Origin: Cryptosporangium aurantiacum
GTDB taxonomy: Bacteria; Actinomycetota; Actinomycetes; Mycobacteriales; Cryptosporangiaceae
NCBI RefSeq assembly: GCF_900143005.1
Contig: NZ_FRCS01000022.1
Coordinates: 1-64,000, forward strand
Direction: 5' to 3'
DNA: 64,000 bases
Shown here: positions 43,443 to 51,044 of the stretch, piece after piece
Layout: each line of letters starts with the position of its first letter
How positions within the stretch are numbered: the first letter of the stretch is position 1
Translations under genes and position numbers: made by a program
Notes under the pieces: model-generated
Database searches by the model: none
The model's input: only the letters and a program-made list of their open reading frames with translations
What the model was told of the DNA's origin: nothing

Positions 43443-44446
43443 GCGTCCGGATCGGAGCGAAGCTGGCGAACTTCGGCCCGGACGCGACCGCGCTCGCCGA
43501 GGCCGCGGTCGGGCTGGAAGCCGCCGGGGTCGACTCGCTGTGGCTGTCCGACCGGATCGTCACCGTGGATCCGCTCGCGTCGACGTACCCGTTCACCGCC
43601 GACGGACGCGTGCCCTGGACCGACCGGACGCCGTTCGTCGACGTGCTGATCGGCATGGCCGTCGCGGCGGCACACACCCGGCGGGTGGAGATCGGGACCG
43701 GCGTGCTGGTCGCGCCGCTCCGCCACCCGGTGATCCTGGCGAAGCAACTGGCCAGCATCGACGTGCTGTCCGGCGGGCGGGTCGTGGCCGGTATCGGCTC
43801 CGGGTGGATGGCCGAGGAGTTCGACCTGCTCGGGGTCGCGTACGCGGAGCGCGCGAGCCGCACCGACGAGGCCGTCGACGTGCTGCGGGCCTGCTGGAGC
43901 GGTGACGTGCCGCCGCTCGACGGGCCGCACCATCGCCTCCCGGAGGGCGTGTCCTGCTATCCGGCGCCGGCGCGCCGGATCCCGCTGCTGGCCGGCGGGA
44001 TGAGCCCGGCGGCCTTGCGCCGCGCCGGCCGGTTGGACGGCTGGTTCGGCTACGTGATCGTCGACGACCTGGACGTCTCGGTGGTCGAGGCGGCACTGCG
44101 GACGGTCCGGTCCGCGGACGGCACGGGCGGGGGCGGCGCGGACGGGGACGGCGCGGACGGGGGCGGCACGGGCGGGGGCGGCACGGGCGGGGACCGCCGC
44201 GACGTCCTCCGCGTCGTCGGCTCGCCCGCGGCGACGGCGGACGCGCTCCCGGCGCTCGTCCGGGCCGGGGTGACCGAAGTCGTCACCGACCTGGACTGGC
44301 GGCGCCCGGAGCAGGCCGCGGCCGACGTCGCGATGCTGCGCGCGGCGGCCGACGCCGCCATGGCCGGGCGCCCGACCCCAGCGCCGGCCGGGCAGCAACC
44401 GACCCCAGCGCCGGCCGGGCTACCGACCTCGGCGGTGGCTCGATGA
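43439..44446 (+). CDS. LLM class flavin-dependent oxidoreductase with Gly-rich insert
   Basis: A 335-residue luciferase-like oxidoreductase. Core motifs: LAEAAVGLEAAGVDSLWLSDR, VEIGTGVLVAPLRHPVILAKQLASIDVLSGGRVVAGIGSGW-type barrel segments, and RIPLLAGGMSPAALRRAGRLDGWF. Residues around 225-250 are a Gly/Asp/Thr low-complexity insert coded by a repeat at about 44119-44192, and the C-terminus ends in a Pro/Ala repeat (TPAPAGQQPTPAPAGLPT). Both look like slippage expansions. Within the cluster it would be a flavin or F420 oxidoreductase acting on the growing product. It overlaps genes on both sides by 4 bp. Confidence 0.82.
   Translation: MSVRIGAKLANFGPDATALAEAAVGLEAAGVDSLWLSDRIVTVDPLASTYPFTADGRVPWTDRTPFVDVLIGMAVAAAHTRRVEIGTGVLVAPLRHPVILAKQLASIDVLSGGRVVAGIGSGWMAEEFDLLGVAYAERASRTDEAVDVLRACWSGDVPPLDGPHHRLPEGVSCYPAPARRIPLLAGGMSPAALRRAGRLDGWFGYVIVDDLDVSVVEAALRTVRSADGTGGGGADGDGADGGGTGGGGTGGDRRDVLRVVGSPAATADALPALVRAGVTEVVTDLDWRRPEQAAADVAMLRAAADAAMAGRPTPAPAGQQPTPAPAGLPTSAVAR
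44119..44192 (+). repeat. In-frame Gly-coding repeat inside the LLM gene
   Basis: Degenerate units close to GGCACGGGCGGG and GGCGCGGACGGG alternate here. They keep the reading frame, coding Gly/Asp/Thr. Such repeats can change length by slippage without breaking the gene. Confidence 0.6.
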
Positions 44447-45192
44447 CCGACTTCAAGGGACTGACCGCCGTCGTCACCGGCGGCGGGACCGGCATCGGCC
44501 GGGCAACCGCACTGCTGCTCGCCGAGCAGGGAGCGAACGTCCTGGTCGCCGGCCGTCGCAAGGAGCCGCTGGCCGCGCTGGCCGACCTGCGCATCGGCAT
44601 TCACACCGAGGTCGCCGACGTCACCGACGGCCGCGCCGCCGAGCGGGTCGTGGCGGCCGCGCTCGACCGATGGGACCGGATCGACGTGCTGGTCAACAAC
44701 GCCGGCGCGTTCGTCTCGGCGCCGCTGGCGAGCGTGACCGGAGCCCAGATCGACCAGCTGTTCCGCGCGAACGTCCTCGGGCCGACGCTGATGGCACGGG
44801 CCGCGCTGCCCGCGCTGGTCGTGCGGGGAGGCGCGATCGTCAACGTCAGCAGCACGTACGCGCAGAAAGCCGCGCCGAGGGCAGGCCACTACGCGGCGGC
44901 CAAGGCTGCGCTGGAGAGCCTGACCCGCAGCTGGGCGCTGGAACTGGCCCCGCAACGGATCCGGGTGAACGCGGTGGCTCCCGGACCGACCGAAACCGGT
45001 CTGCTGGCCGCGTCCGGCGTGCCCGCCGAGATGATCGAGACGATCAAGCAGCGGGAGATCGCGTCGATCCCGCTGGGCCGCCGCGGCGAGCCGGCGGACG
45101 TCGCGCACTGGATCGCCGCGCTCTGCGCTCCGGCTGCCGGATGGATGACCGGTCAGGTCGTCGGGGTCGACGGTGGTCTGAGTGTCCGCTGA
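44443..45192 (+). CDS. SDR family ketoreductase-type oxidoreductase (cluster copy 1)
   Basis: A 249-residue classical SDR. Cofactor loop AVVTGGGTGIGRATALLLAEQG, structural VLVNNAG, catalytic Ser-Tyr-Lys in VSSTYAQKAAPRAGHYAAAKAALESLTRSW, and end MTGQVVGVDGGLSVR. It probably reduces a beta-keto thioester. It shares the block ESLTRSWxxELAP...RVNAVAPGPTETGxLAASG with the SDR at 50244, showing that the two are recent paralogs. Starts with ATG overlapping the LLM stop and ends inside the next gene (11-bp overlap). Confidence 0.87.
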   Translation: MTDFKGLTAVVTGGGTGIGRATALLLAEQGANVLVAGRRKEPLAALADLRIGIHTEVADVTDGRAAERVVAAALDRWDRIDVLVNNAGAFVSAPLASVTGAQIDQLFRANVLGPTLMARAALPALVVRGGAIVNVSSTYAQKAAPRAGHYAAAKAALESLTRSWALELAPQRIRVNAVAPGPTETGLLAASGVPAEMIETIKQREIASIPLGRRGEPADVAHWIAALCAPAAGWMTGQVVGVDGGLSVR

Positions 45193-45706
45193 GGCCACCG
45201 GCCGGGCGTTCGGTGCCGCAACCGCCGACGGCGGTTCGCCCGCCCGGCGGCCGGGTGGTGTCGAGCGCCTGCTCGACCGTGCCGAGATCGCGGACCGGAT
45301 CGCCGACCTGGCGCTCGGTCTCGACCTGCTCGACGTCGTCCGGTACCGGCGGTGCTTCGCCGACGTCGTCCGGGTGCGCAACCCGCACTTCCGCGGCGGC
45401 GCGGAGTTTCGCGACGTCGCAGGCGACGAGTGGGCGGAGTCGGTGTGCGCGACGCAGGCCCGGTTCACCACGCGCGTCCACGTGCTGACCAACCCGTCGG
45501 TGGCGTTCGTCGGGACGGAGGCCGACGTCGTCCTCACCCAGCAGGCGACGTTCGGCGTCGGCGAGGCGTTCTACCGGGTGGCGGGTCCGCTGCGCCTGGG
45601 CCTGGCGCGGTTGCCGGCCTGGCGGATCACCCGGCTGGATTTTGAGGTCCGGGTCGTGGAGGGAGACCGGGCGCTGTTCGAGCGGGCGTGGGGGGCCGAC
45701 CGGTGA
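45182..45706 (+). CDS. NTF2/SnoaL-fold protein, possible dehydratase
   Basis: A 174-residue protein with the SnoaL_4/ring-hydroxylase-beta-like cone fold: VERLLDRAEIADRIADLALGLDLLDVVRYRRCFADVV, RFTTRVHVLTNPSVAFVGTEADVVLTQQATF. The first 25 residues are Ala/Gly-rich and likely disordered. The fold includes scytalone dehydratase, polyketide cyclases and limonene epoxide hydrolase. No alpha subunit of a ring-hydroxylating dioxygenase is nearby, so a structural partner role is unlikely. As the cluster lacks a hot-dog dehydratase, this protein is the best candidate for dehydration; that is inference. GTG 45182 overlaps the SDR. Confidence 0.72.
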   Translation: MSAEATGRAFGAATADGGSPARRPGGVERLLDRAEIADRIADLALGLDLLDVVRYRRCFADVVRVRNPHFRGGAEFRDVAGDEWAESVCATQARFTTRVHVLTNPSVAFVGTEADVVLTQQATFGVGEAFYRVAGPLRLGLARLPAWRITRLDFEVRVVEGDRALFERAWGADR

Positions 45707-47253
45707 GGCGGGGGAGCGAGAGGCGGGGGAGCGACCTGCGCGCGTTCGACCGGTCCGGGATACACCGCGGGCCGGACGGCGTCGCCCGGTACAGCGTCTC
45801 CCGGCACGGCGAACGGCCCGAGTCGCTGATCCACGCGCTCCGGGCGACCGTCGACCGCGAGCCGGGCACCGAGGCCATCGTCGAGGTCGACGGGCCGCGG
45901 TGGACCTACCGACAGCTCTGGGACCGGGCCGCCGCCGTGGCGGCCGGCCTCCGGGACGACGGCGTCCGTGCCGGTGAGCGCGTGCTGGTCGCGCTGCCCA
46001 GCGGCGCCGACTGGTGCGCCGCCTTCTACGGCGTGCTGCTCGCCGGCGCGGTCGCCGTACCGGTCAACCCGCGGTCGACCGGCCCGGAGATCGCCCACGT
46101 GCGCGACGACGCCGGTGCCGTTCGCGTTCTGGAAGCCGGTCGCTTGCCGGCCGGCCGCAGCGGGCCGGACGAACCGGCGCCGGGCGCGAACGATGTCGCG
46201 GCGATCTTCTACACGAGCGGAACCACCGGTCGTCCGAAAGGGGCGGTCACCACGCACGCCAACTTCCTGGCCAACACCGAGACCGCCCGCCGGGTGCTCG
46301 GCATCGACCAGGCCCCGGTGTGGCGAAGCCTGGTCTCGGTGCCGCTGCACCACGTCACCGGCTGCAACAGCCAGCTTCTTCCGGCCTGCGAGGTCGGGGG
46401 GACGACGGTCGTGCTGCCCCGCTTCGACGTGGCCCGGTTCCTGCGGACGGTCGAGGACGAGCGGATCACCGCGCTGATGTCGGTGCCGTCGGTCTATCAG
46501 CTCGCGCTGGCGGCACGAGCGATCGACCGCACGGACACCTCGGCCGTGCGCTCGATCACCTACGGCGGCGCCCCGATGCCGCCGGACGTCGTCACCGGCC
46601 TGCGGACCGCGTTCCCGAAGGCCCGGCTGGGCAGCGGCTACGGTCTCACCGAGACCGCCTCGTTCACCGCGTACCTCCCGCACGAGCAGGTACTGACGGC
46701 CGCGGCGGACGTCGTCGGCTTCCCCGTTCCGGTGGTCGACCTCGCGCTCTCCGACCCGGCTCCGGACGGGGTCGGAGAGCTCCTGGTACGCGGGCCGAAC
46801 GTGGTGCGTGGGTACTGGAACAACCCGGACGCGACCGCCCGGACGTTCGGCGACGGCTGGCTACGCACCGGTGACCTGGCGCGGATCGACGAGGACGGCG
46901 CCGTCCACCTCGTCGACCGGGCGAAGGACATGATCGTCCGAGGCGGGGAGAACGTGTACTCCGCCGAGGTGGAGCGGGTCTTCTCCGGCCACCCGGACGT
47001 CGTCGAGGTCGCGGTCGTGGCGGTGCCGGATCGGCTGGCCGGTGAACGGGTCGCGGCCGCCGTCGTGCTGCGCCCCGGGGACGAGGCGCCGCCGCTGCGT
47101 CCGATCTGGCGTTTCGTCCGCGAGCACCTGGCCCGGTACAAGGTGCCCGACCTGGTGGCGGTGTGGCGGGGGCCGCTGCCCCGGAACCCCGGCGGCAAGG
47201 TCGACAAGGCAGCGGTACGTGCGACCGCCGGATGGCGGGTGGCACCCCGGTGA
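45703..47253 (+). CDS. Class I acyl-CoA/acyl-ACP synthetase (AMP-binding)
   Basis: A 516-residue ANL-superfamily ligase. Core motifs in order: IFYTSGTTGRPKGAVTTHANF (P-loop), RLGSGYGLTETASF, WLRTGDLARIDEDGAVHLVDRAKDMIVRGGENVYSAEVE (hinge Asp and A8 loop) and PRNPGGKVDKAAV with the catalytic Lys. Length is normal. It activates a free acid, for example a cinnamate-like or fatty starter, onto CoA or carrier protein. The cluster thus has two adenylating enzymes of different subfamilies. GTG 45703 overlaps the previous stop by 4 bp; the first 20 residues are Arg-rich. Confidence 0.86.
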   Translation: MRRGSERRGSDLRAFDRSGIHRGPDGVARYSVSRHGERPESLIHALRATVDREPGTEAIVEVDGPRWTYRQLWDRAAAVAAGLRDDGVRAGERVLVALPSGADWCAAFYGVLLAGAVAVPVNPRSTGPEIAHVRDDAGAVRVLEAGRLPAGRSGPDEPAPGANDVAAIFYTSGTTGRPKGAVTTHANFLANTETARRVLGIDQAPVWRSLVSVPLHHVTGCNSQLLPACEVGGTTVVLPRFDVARFLRTVEDERITALMSVPSVYQLALAARAIDRTDTSAVRSITYGGAPMPPDVVTGLRTAFPKARLGSGYGLTETASFTAYLPHEQVLTAAADVVGFPVPVVDLALSDPAPDGVGELLVRGPNVVRGYWNNPDATARTFGDGWLRTGDLARIDEDGAVHLVDRAKDMIVRGGENVYSAEVERVFSGHPDVVEVAVVAVPDRLAGERVAAAVVLRPGDEAPPLRPIWRFVREHLARYKVPDLVAVWRGPLPRNPGGKVDKAAVRATAGWRVAPR

Positions 47254-47302
47254 AGCCGAGACCGGTCCGCCGGACCCTGATCCGATCGACGGGAGAGACG
47301 TC

Positions 47303-48145
47303 ATGAGCGGGCTGCTCGACGGCAAGCGCATCCTCGTCACCGGCGTGCTGACGGACGCGTCGATCGCGTTCCACGTCGCCGCGCTGGCGCAGCGGGAGGG
47401 CGCCCAGGTGGTGCTGACCGGATACGGGCGGATGTCGCTGGTGGAACGGGTGGCCCGCCGGCTGCCGGTGACGCCGCCCGTCGTCGAGCTGGACGTCACC
47501 GACCCGGCGCAGCTCGACGGGCTGGCCGACCGGGTGCGCACGCACTGCGACGGGCTCGACGGCGTGGTGCACGCGATCGGGTTCGCGCCGCTGCCCGCGC
47601 TCGGCGGGAACTTCCTGGCCACGCCGTGGGCGGATGCCGCTACCGCGTTCCAGGTGTCCGCGTACTCGCTGCAGGCGCTCAGCGTGGCGACGTTGCCGCT
47701 GTTCGACCGGGACGGCGGCGCGATCGTCGGGCTGGACTTCGACGCACGGGTCGCCTGGCCGGGATACGACTGGATGGGCGTCGCGAAGGCCGGCCTGGAG
47801 TCCTGCGCCCGGTACCTGGCCGCCTACCTGGGTCCGCGCGGGATCCGGGTCAACCTGGTGGCGGCCGGCCCGTTGCGGACCAAGGCCGCGACCAGCCTGT
47901 CGACGTTCGCCGAGTTCTCCGACGTCTGGCCGCGGAGAGCGCCGCTCGGCTGGTCGGTGGACGACCCGAGTGCGGCGGCGCGCGCCTGCGTGTTGTTCCT
48001 CTCCGACTGGCTCCCGGCGACGACCGGCGAGATCCTGCACGTCGACGGCGGCGCGCATGCGGTCGGAAGCTTCCCGGCGGGGACCGGAGCGCCTACGGAG
48101 GCGTCGCGGCCAGCCGTTCGCTCACCAGTTCCTGGACGACGGTGA
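47303..48145 (+). CDS. InhA-like enoyl-ACP reductase (specialised paralog)
   Basis: A 280-residue SDR of the FabI/InhA type that reduces trans-2-enoyl thioesters with NADH. It aligns closely with mycobacterial InhA: LVTGVLTDASIAFHVAALAQ, GVVHAIGFAPLP, GLDFDARVAWPGYDWMGVAK, VNLVAAGPLRTKA, LSDWLPATTGEILHVDGGAHAVG. Catalytic Tyr155 and Lys162 (InhA Y158, K165) and Phe146 (F149) are kept. Two differences stand out: Ala91 replaces InhA Ser94, and the substrate-binding loop after RTKAATSLS is about 10 residues shorter, suggesting a short or bulky substrate. ATG 47303 has GGGAGAGA upstream; the tail overlaps the convergent LysR gene by 53 bp and carries an extra C-terminal extension. Confidence 0.87.
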   Translation: MSGLLDGKRILVTGVLTDASIAFHVAALAQREGAQVVLTGYGRMSLVERVARRLPVTPPVVELDVTDPAQLDGLADRVRTHCDGLDGVVHAIGFAPLPALGGNFLATPWADAATAFQVSAYSLQALSVATLPLFDRDGGAIVGLDFDARVAWPGYDWMGVAKAGLESCARYLAAYLGPRGIRVNLVAAGPLRTKAATSLSTFAEFSDVWPRRAPLGWSVDDPSAAARACVLFLSDWLPATTGEILHVDGGAHAVGSFPAGTGAPTEASRPAVRSPVPGRR

Positions 48146-48989
48146 GGAGGCCGGAGTCGTCGGACGCCCGCCAGACCATCCGGAGCTCCTCGGAGACCGG
48201 CGGGTCGAGCAGCGGCAACCGGACGACGCCGGGGTCGCTGAACTCATCGGCGCGGGAACGGCTCACCAGCGCGACGCCGTGGCCCGCGGCGACCAGCACC
48301 GGGATCGCGCTGGCGTGCTCGATCTCGTACACCGGCTCGGACGGCGTCTCGTCCCGGCGGGCCAGCCGGGTGATCCGGTCGTACAGCACCGGGTTGAGGT
48401 CGCGCCGGAACAGCACCAGCGGCTCGGCGGACAGGTCGTCGAGGCGCACCCGGCCTCGAGCCGCCAGCGGGTGGGCGTCGGGGAGCAGCACGACGAACGG
48501 CTCCCGCAGCAGCACACGGGACCCGAAGGCCGGATCGGTGATGCCGCCGAGAACGAACCCGACGTGCAGCCGGTGCCGGCGGAGCGCCTCCATCTGCTCC
48601 GCCGTCCACAACTGATGCAGCACCGGCGTCACGCCGGGATACCGCTCGCGGAGCCGGCCGAGCAGCGTCGGCAGAACCCGGCGGGCTGCGGTGGCCACAA
48701 AGCCGACCGACAGCCTGCCCAACTCGCCGCGGGCGGCCCGGCGGGCGGTCTCGGCGGCCTCGTCAGCCTGCTGCAGCGTGCGGCGTGCCTCCTCGACGAA
48801 CACCTCGCCGGCCGTCGTCAGCCGGATCTTGTTGCTGCTGACCTCCAGCAGCCGGACGCCCAGCTGCCGCTCCAACCGCCGGATCTGCTGGCTGAAGGCG
48901 GGCTGGGTGATGTGCATCAGCGCCGCCGCCCGGCCGAGGTGCAGCTCCTCGGCGGCGACGAGGAAGTACCTCAGCTGGCGCAGTTCCAT
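48093..48989 (-). CDS. LysR family regulator (cluster regulator 1)
   Basis: A 298-residue LysR-type regulator. The HTH is MELRQLRYFLVAAEELHLGRAAALMHITQPAFSQQIRRLERQLG; the effector-binding part includes LSVGFVATAARRVLPTLLGRL and VLRREPF-like VLLREPFVVLLPDAHPLA. This arrangement is close to BenM/CatM-type regulators that bind small aromatic or muconate-like acids. It is the second of two tandem LysR genes (14 bp apart) lying back to back with the second biosynthetic operon, so it probably controls the cluster. Confidence 0.88.
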   Translation of the reverse strand: MELRQLRYFLVAAEELHLGRAAALMHITQPAFSQQIRRLERQLGVRLLEVSSNKIRLTTAGEVFVEEARRTLQQADEAAETARRAARGELGRLSVGFVATAARRVLPTLLGRLRERYPGVTPVLHQLWTAEQMEALRRHRLHVGFVLGGITDPAFGSRVLLREPFVVLLPDAHPLAARGRVRLDDLSAEPLVLFRRDLNPVLYDRITRLARRDETPSEPVYEIEHASAIPVLVAAGHGVALVSRSRADEFSDPGVVRLPLLDPPVSEELRMVWRASDDSGLLTVVQELVSERLAATPP

Positions 48990-49003
48990 CGTGTCCGCAT
49001 TCC

Positions 49004-49918
49004 TCAGGCCGCATCTCGCCGGTCGGTGACCGCGTCGACCGCGTCGATCATGGTGTCGAGCAGGCCCGAACCGGCCTCGGAACGCCAGACCATCACCACG
49101 TCGACGGTCACGCCCTCGCCGGCCAGGCCGCGCGTGACGACGCCCGGGGAGGACGACCGGGCCGCGCGCGCCGCCGACGCCAGCGCGACCGCGTGACCGG
49201 CGGCGACCATCACCGGGATCGCGCTCGGGTGGGAGACCGCGTGCCGGATGTCGGGGTTCGCGCCGACGTTCCGCGCGGTCCGGTGGACCTGGTTGTGCAC
49301 GGCCGGGCTCAGCTCCCGATCGAAGAACACCTGCGGCTCGCGGGCGAGCGCGGACATCGAGACCAGGCTGCCCTCGGCGAGCCGGTGCCCGGCAGGGAGC
49401 AGCGCGACCAGCGGCTCGCGCAGGACGACCCGGGTGCGCAAGCCGGTGTCGCGGACCGGCCCGAACACGAACCCGAGGTCGAGGTCGCCGGTGAGCACCG
49501 CGTCGACCTGCTGCGCGGTCCACAGGTCGTGCAGGACGACGTCCGCCTCCGGGTAGCGACGCCAGAACGCCCGGAGCGCGCGGGGGAGCAGGCGGGTGGC
49601 GGCCGGGCAGTTGAACCCGATGTGGAGCGGCCGGGCACTGCCCCGGCAGGCGTCGCGCCGGTCCGAGTGCTGGGCGGCCTGCTCCGCTTTGCGCGCCTGC
49701 CGAATCACCCGCTGCGCTTTCACCAGCAGGACCTCACCGGCTTCGGTGAGTTGTACGTGATGCGAATTGCGATCGAAGAGGCGGACGCCGAGATCGGCTT
49801 CCAGCCGCTGGATCTGCTGGGTGAGCGAGGGCTGCGTGATGTGCATCGACCGGGCGGCTCTGCCGAAGTGCAGCTCCTGCGCGGTCGTTATGAAGTACTG
49901 CAGCTGACGCAGTTCCAC
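49004..49918 (-). CDS. LysR family regulator (cluster regulator 2)
   Basis: A 304-residue LysR-type regulator, clearly paralogous to its neighbour: MELRQLQYFITTAQELHFGRAARSMHITQPSLTQQIQRLEADLG, then LHIGFNCPAATRLLPRALRAF, VLREPLVALLPAGHRLA and HPSAIPVMVAAGHAVALAS. A short Arg/Asp-rich insert (HSDRRDACRGSAR) follows the wing helix region. It reads away from the SDR-KS-FAD-MIO-ACP operon across a 325-bp regulatory gap, the usual LysR geometry. The first residue is followed directly by the HTH, fixing ATG 49918. Confidence 0.88.
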   Translation of the reverse strand: MELRQLQYFITTAQELHFGRAARSMHITQPSLTQQIQRLEADLGVRLFDRNSHHVQLTEAGEVLLVKAQRVIRQARKAEQAAQHSDRRDACRGSARPLHIGFNCPAATRLLPRALRAFWRRYPEADVVLHDLWTAQQVDAVLTGDLDLGFVFGPVRDTGLRTRVVLREPLVALLPAGHRLAEGSLVSMSALAREPQVFFDRELSPAVHNQVHRTARNVGANPDIRHAVSHPSAIPVMVAAGHAVALASAARAARSSSPGVVTRGLAGEGVTVDVVMVWRSEAGSGLLDTMIDAVDAVTDRRDAA

Positions 49919-50243
49919 GGAAAGTCCTCCCAGTCGATGGAAGGGTGCGGCCGGCCCAACGCTGCGCCTGCCCCGAGGCTATCCACTCCGGTCAGCCGGA
50001 GGAACGTATGCGGAGTAGATAGAACACGTTCCGTCTGCTGAACAACAGTCGAACTCCGGAAATGACCGGCCACGGCAACCAACGCGGCATGAAATGTGGG
50101 TATCCATTGTGGTCGCCGGATTGCGGGCGGCGAATTCTGCACAGCCTATCGCCGTCCACGGAACTGAATATTGCTGCGGGCAGATTCTCTGCGTTGAGTA
50201 ATTCGCAGCTAATCGCTTACCGACCCTCGCGAAGGGCTCTGCC
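49919..50243. promoter_or_regulatory. Divergent regulatory region of the biosynthetic cluster, AT-richer
   Basis: This 325-bp gap is visibly lower in GC than its surroundings and has no gene. It holds a 12-bp inverted repeat, CTATCCACTCCG (49979-49990) and CGGAGTAGATAG (50011-50022), matching at 11 of 12 positions with a 20-bp spacer, then GAAC-N2-GTTC (50022-50031). It also holds the motif CCTATCGCCGT at 50145-50155. The inverted repeat, with its T...A ends and position beside a LysR gene, is a reasonable LysR operator candidate. Confidence 0.5.
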
Positions 50244-51044
50244 GTGACCCTCCAGGATCCGAGACCGACGGTCGTCGTGACCGGTGCCGCCGCAGGTATC
50301 GGTCGCACCGTGGCCGAAGCGTTCGCCGGGACCGAAGCGCCCGGGGGGACCGCGGCGACCGTGTTCGCGATCGACCGGAACGCAGCGGGGCTGGACTCGC
50401 TGGCCGCCGCGTCGCCCACGGTGGTGCCGGTGTGCGCGGACCTGACCGACCCGCCGTTCCCCGCCCGGATGGCGGGGCTCGTCGCCGACGCCGGTGGGCG
50501 CGTGGACGTGCTCGCACACGTCGCGGGCCGCTACCGGGCCGGGACGCTCAGCGGCGAGGGCGAGGGCGAGGGCGAGGGCGAGGGCGAGAGCGGGGGTGCG
50601 GCCGCGCTCGCGGAGTTGTTCGCCGTGCACGTCACCGCTCCGAGCCTGCTCACTCAGGCTCTGCTCCCGGCGCTGGAGCGGGCGGCAGGCGCGGTCGTCA
50701 TGGTCTCCAGCACGTTCGGTCATCGAGCATCCCGGACCGCGCACGGTTACGCGGCGACGAAGGCGGCGGTCGAGTCGCTGACCCGGTCCTGGGCGATCGA
50801 ACTCGCACCCCGCGGTATCCGGGTCAACGCGGTCGCGCCCGGGCCCACCGAGACCGGGATCCTCGCCGCCTCCGGGATGGACCGGGACGCGGTCACCGCG
50901 CAGCGGGCCGCCGAGCGCGAGCGGGTCCCGCTGCGCCGGCTCGGCAGGCCGGACGAGATCGCCGGGTGGATCGTCGCGCTGGCCCGGCCGGGTTGGACGA
51001 CCGGACAGGTGGTTTCCGTGGATGGAGGACTCAGCCATGCGTGA
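50244..51044 (+). CDS. SDR family ketoreductase-type oxidoreductase (cluster copy 2)
   Basis: A 266-residue SDR, paralog of the one at 44443. Cofactor loop VVVTGAAAGIGRTVAEAFAG, catalytic region VMVSSTFGHRASRTAHGYAATKAAVESLTRSW with Tyr-x-x-x-Lys, and the end TTGQVVSVDGGLSHA. The usual NNAG after strand 4 reads AHVAG. After it, SGEGEGEGEGEGES is an in-frame Gly-Glu run from a hexanucleotide repeat, located in a surface loop. Starts with GTG 50244 and overlaps the KS gene by 8 bp. Likely the ketoreductase partner of the adjacent ketosynthase. Confidence 0.87.
   Translation: MTLQDPRPTVVVTGAAAGIGRTVAEAFAGTEAPGGTAATVFAIDRNAAGLDSLAAASPTVVPVCADLTDPPFPARMAGLVADAGGRVDVLAHVAGRYRAGTLSGEGEGEGEGEGESGGAAALAELFAVHVTAPSLLTQALLPALERAAGAVVMVSSTFGHRASRTAHGYAATKAAVESLTRSWAIELAPRGIRVNAVAPGPTETGILAASGMDRDAVTAQRAAERERVPLRRLGRPDEIAGWIVALARPGWTTGQVVSVDGGLSHA
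50555..50590 (+). repeat. Hexanucleotide repeat (CGAGGG)n in an SDR gene
   Basis: Five perfect CGAGGG units (50555-50584) and one altered unit code for a Gly-Glu run. Because the unit is six bases, length changes keep the frame. Confidence 0.85.

Noticed and set aside
45182-45706. Beta subunit of an aromatic-ring-hydroxylating dioxygenase
   Set aside because: No Rieske alpha subunit, ferredoxin or reductase is present; the same fold serves many other functions.
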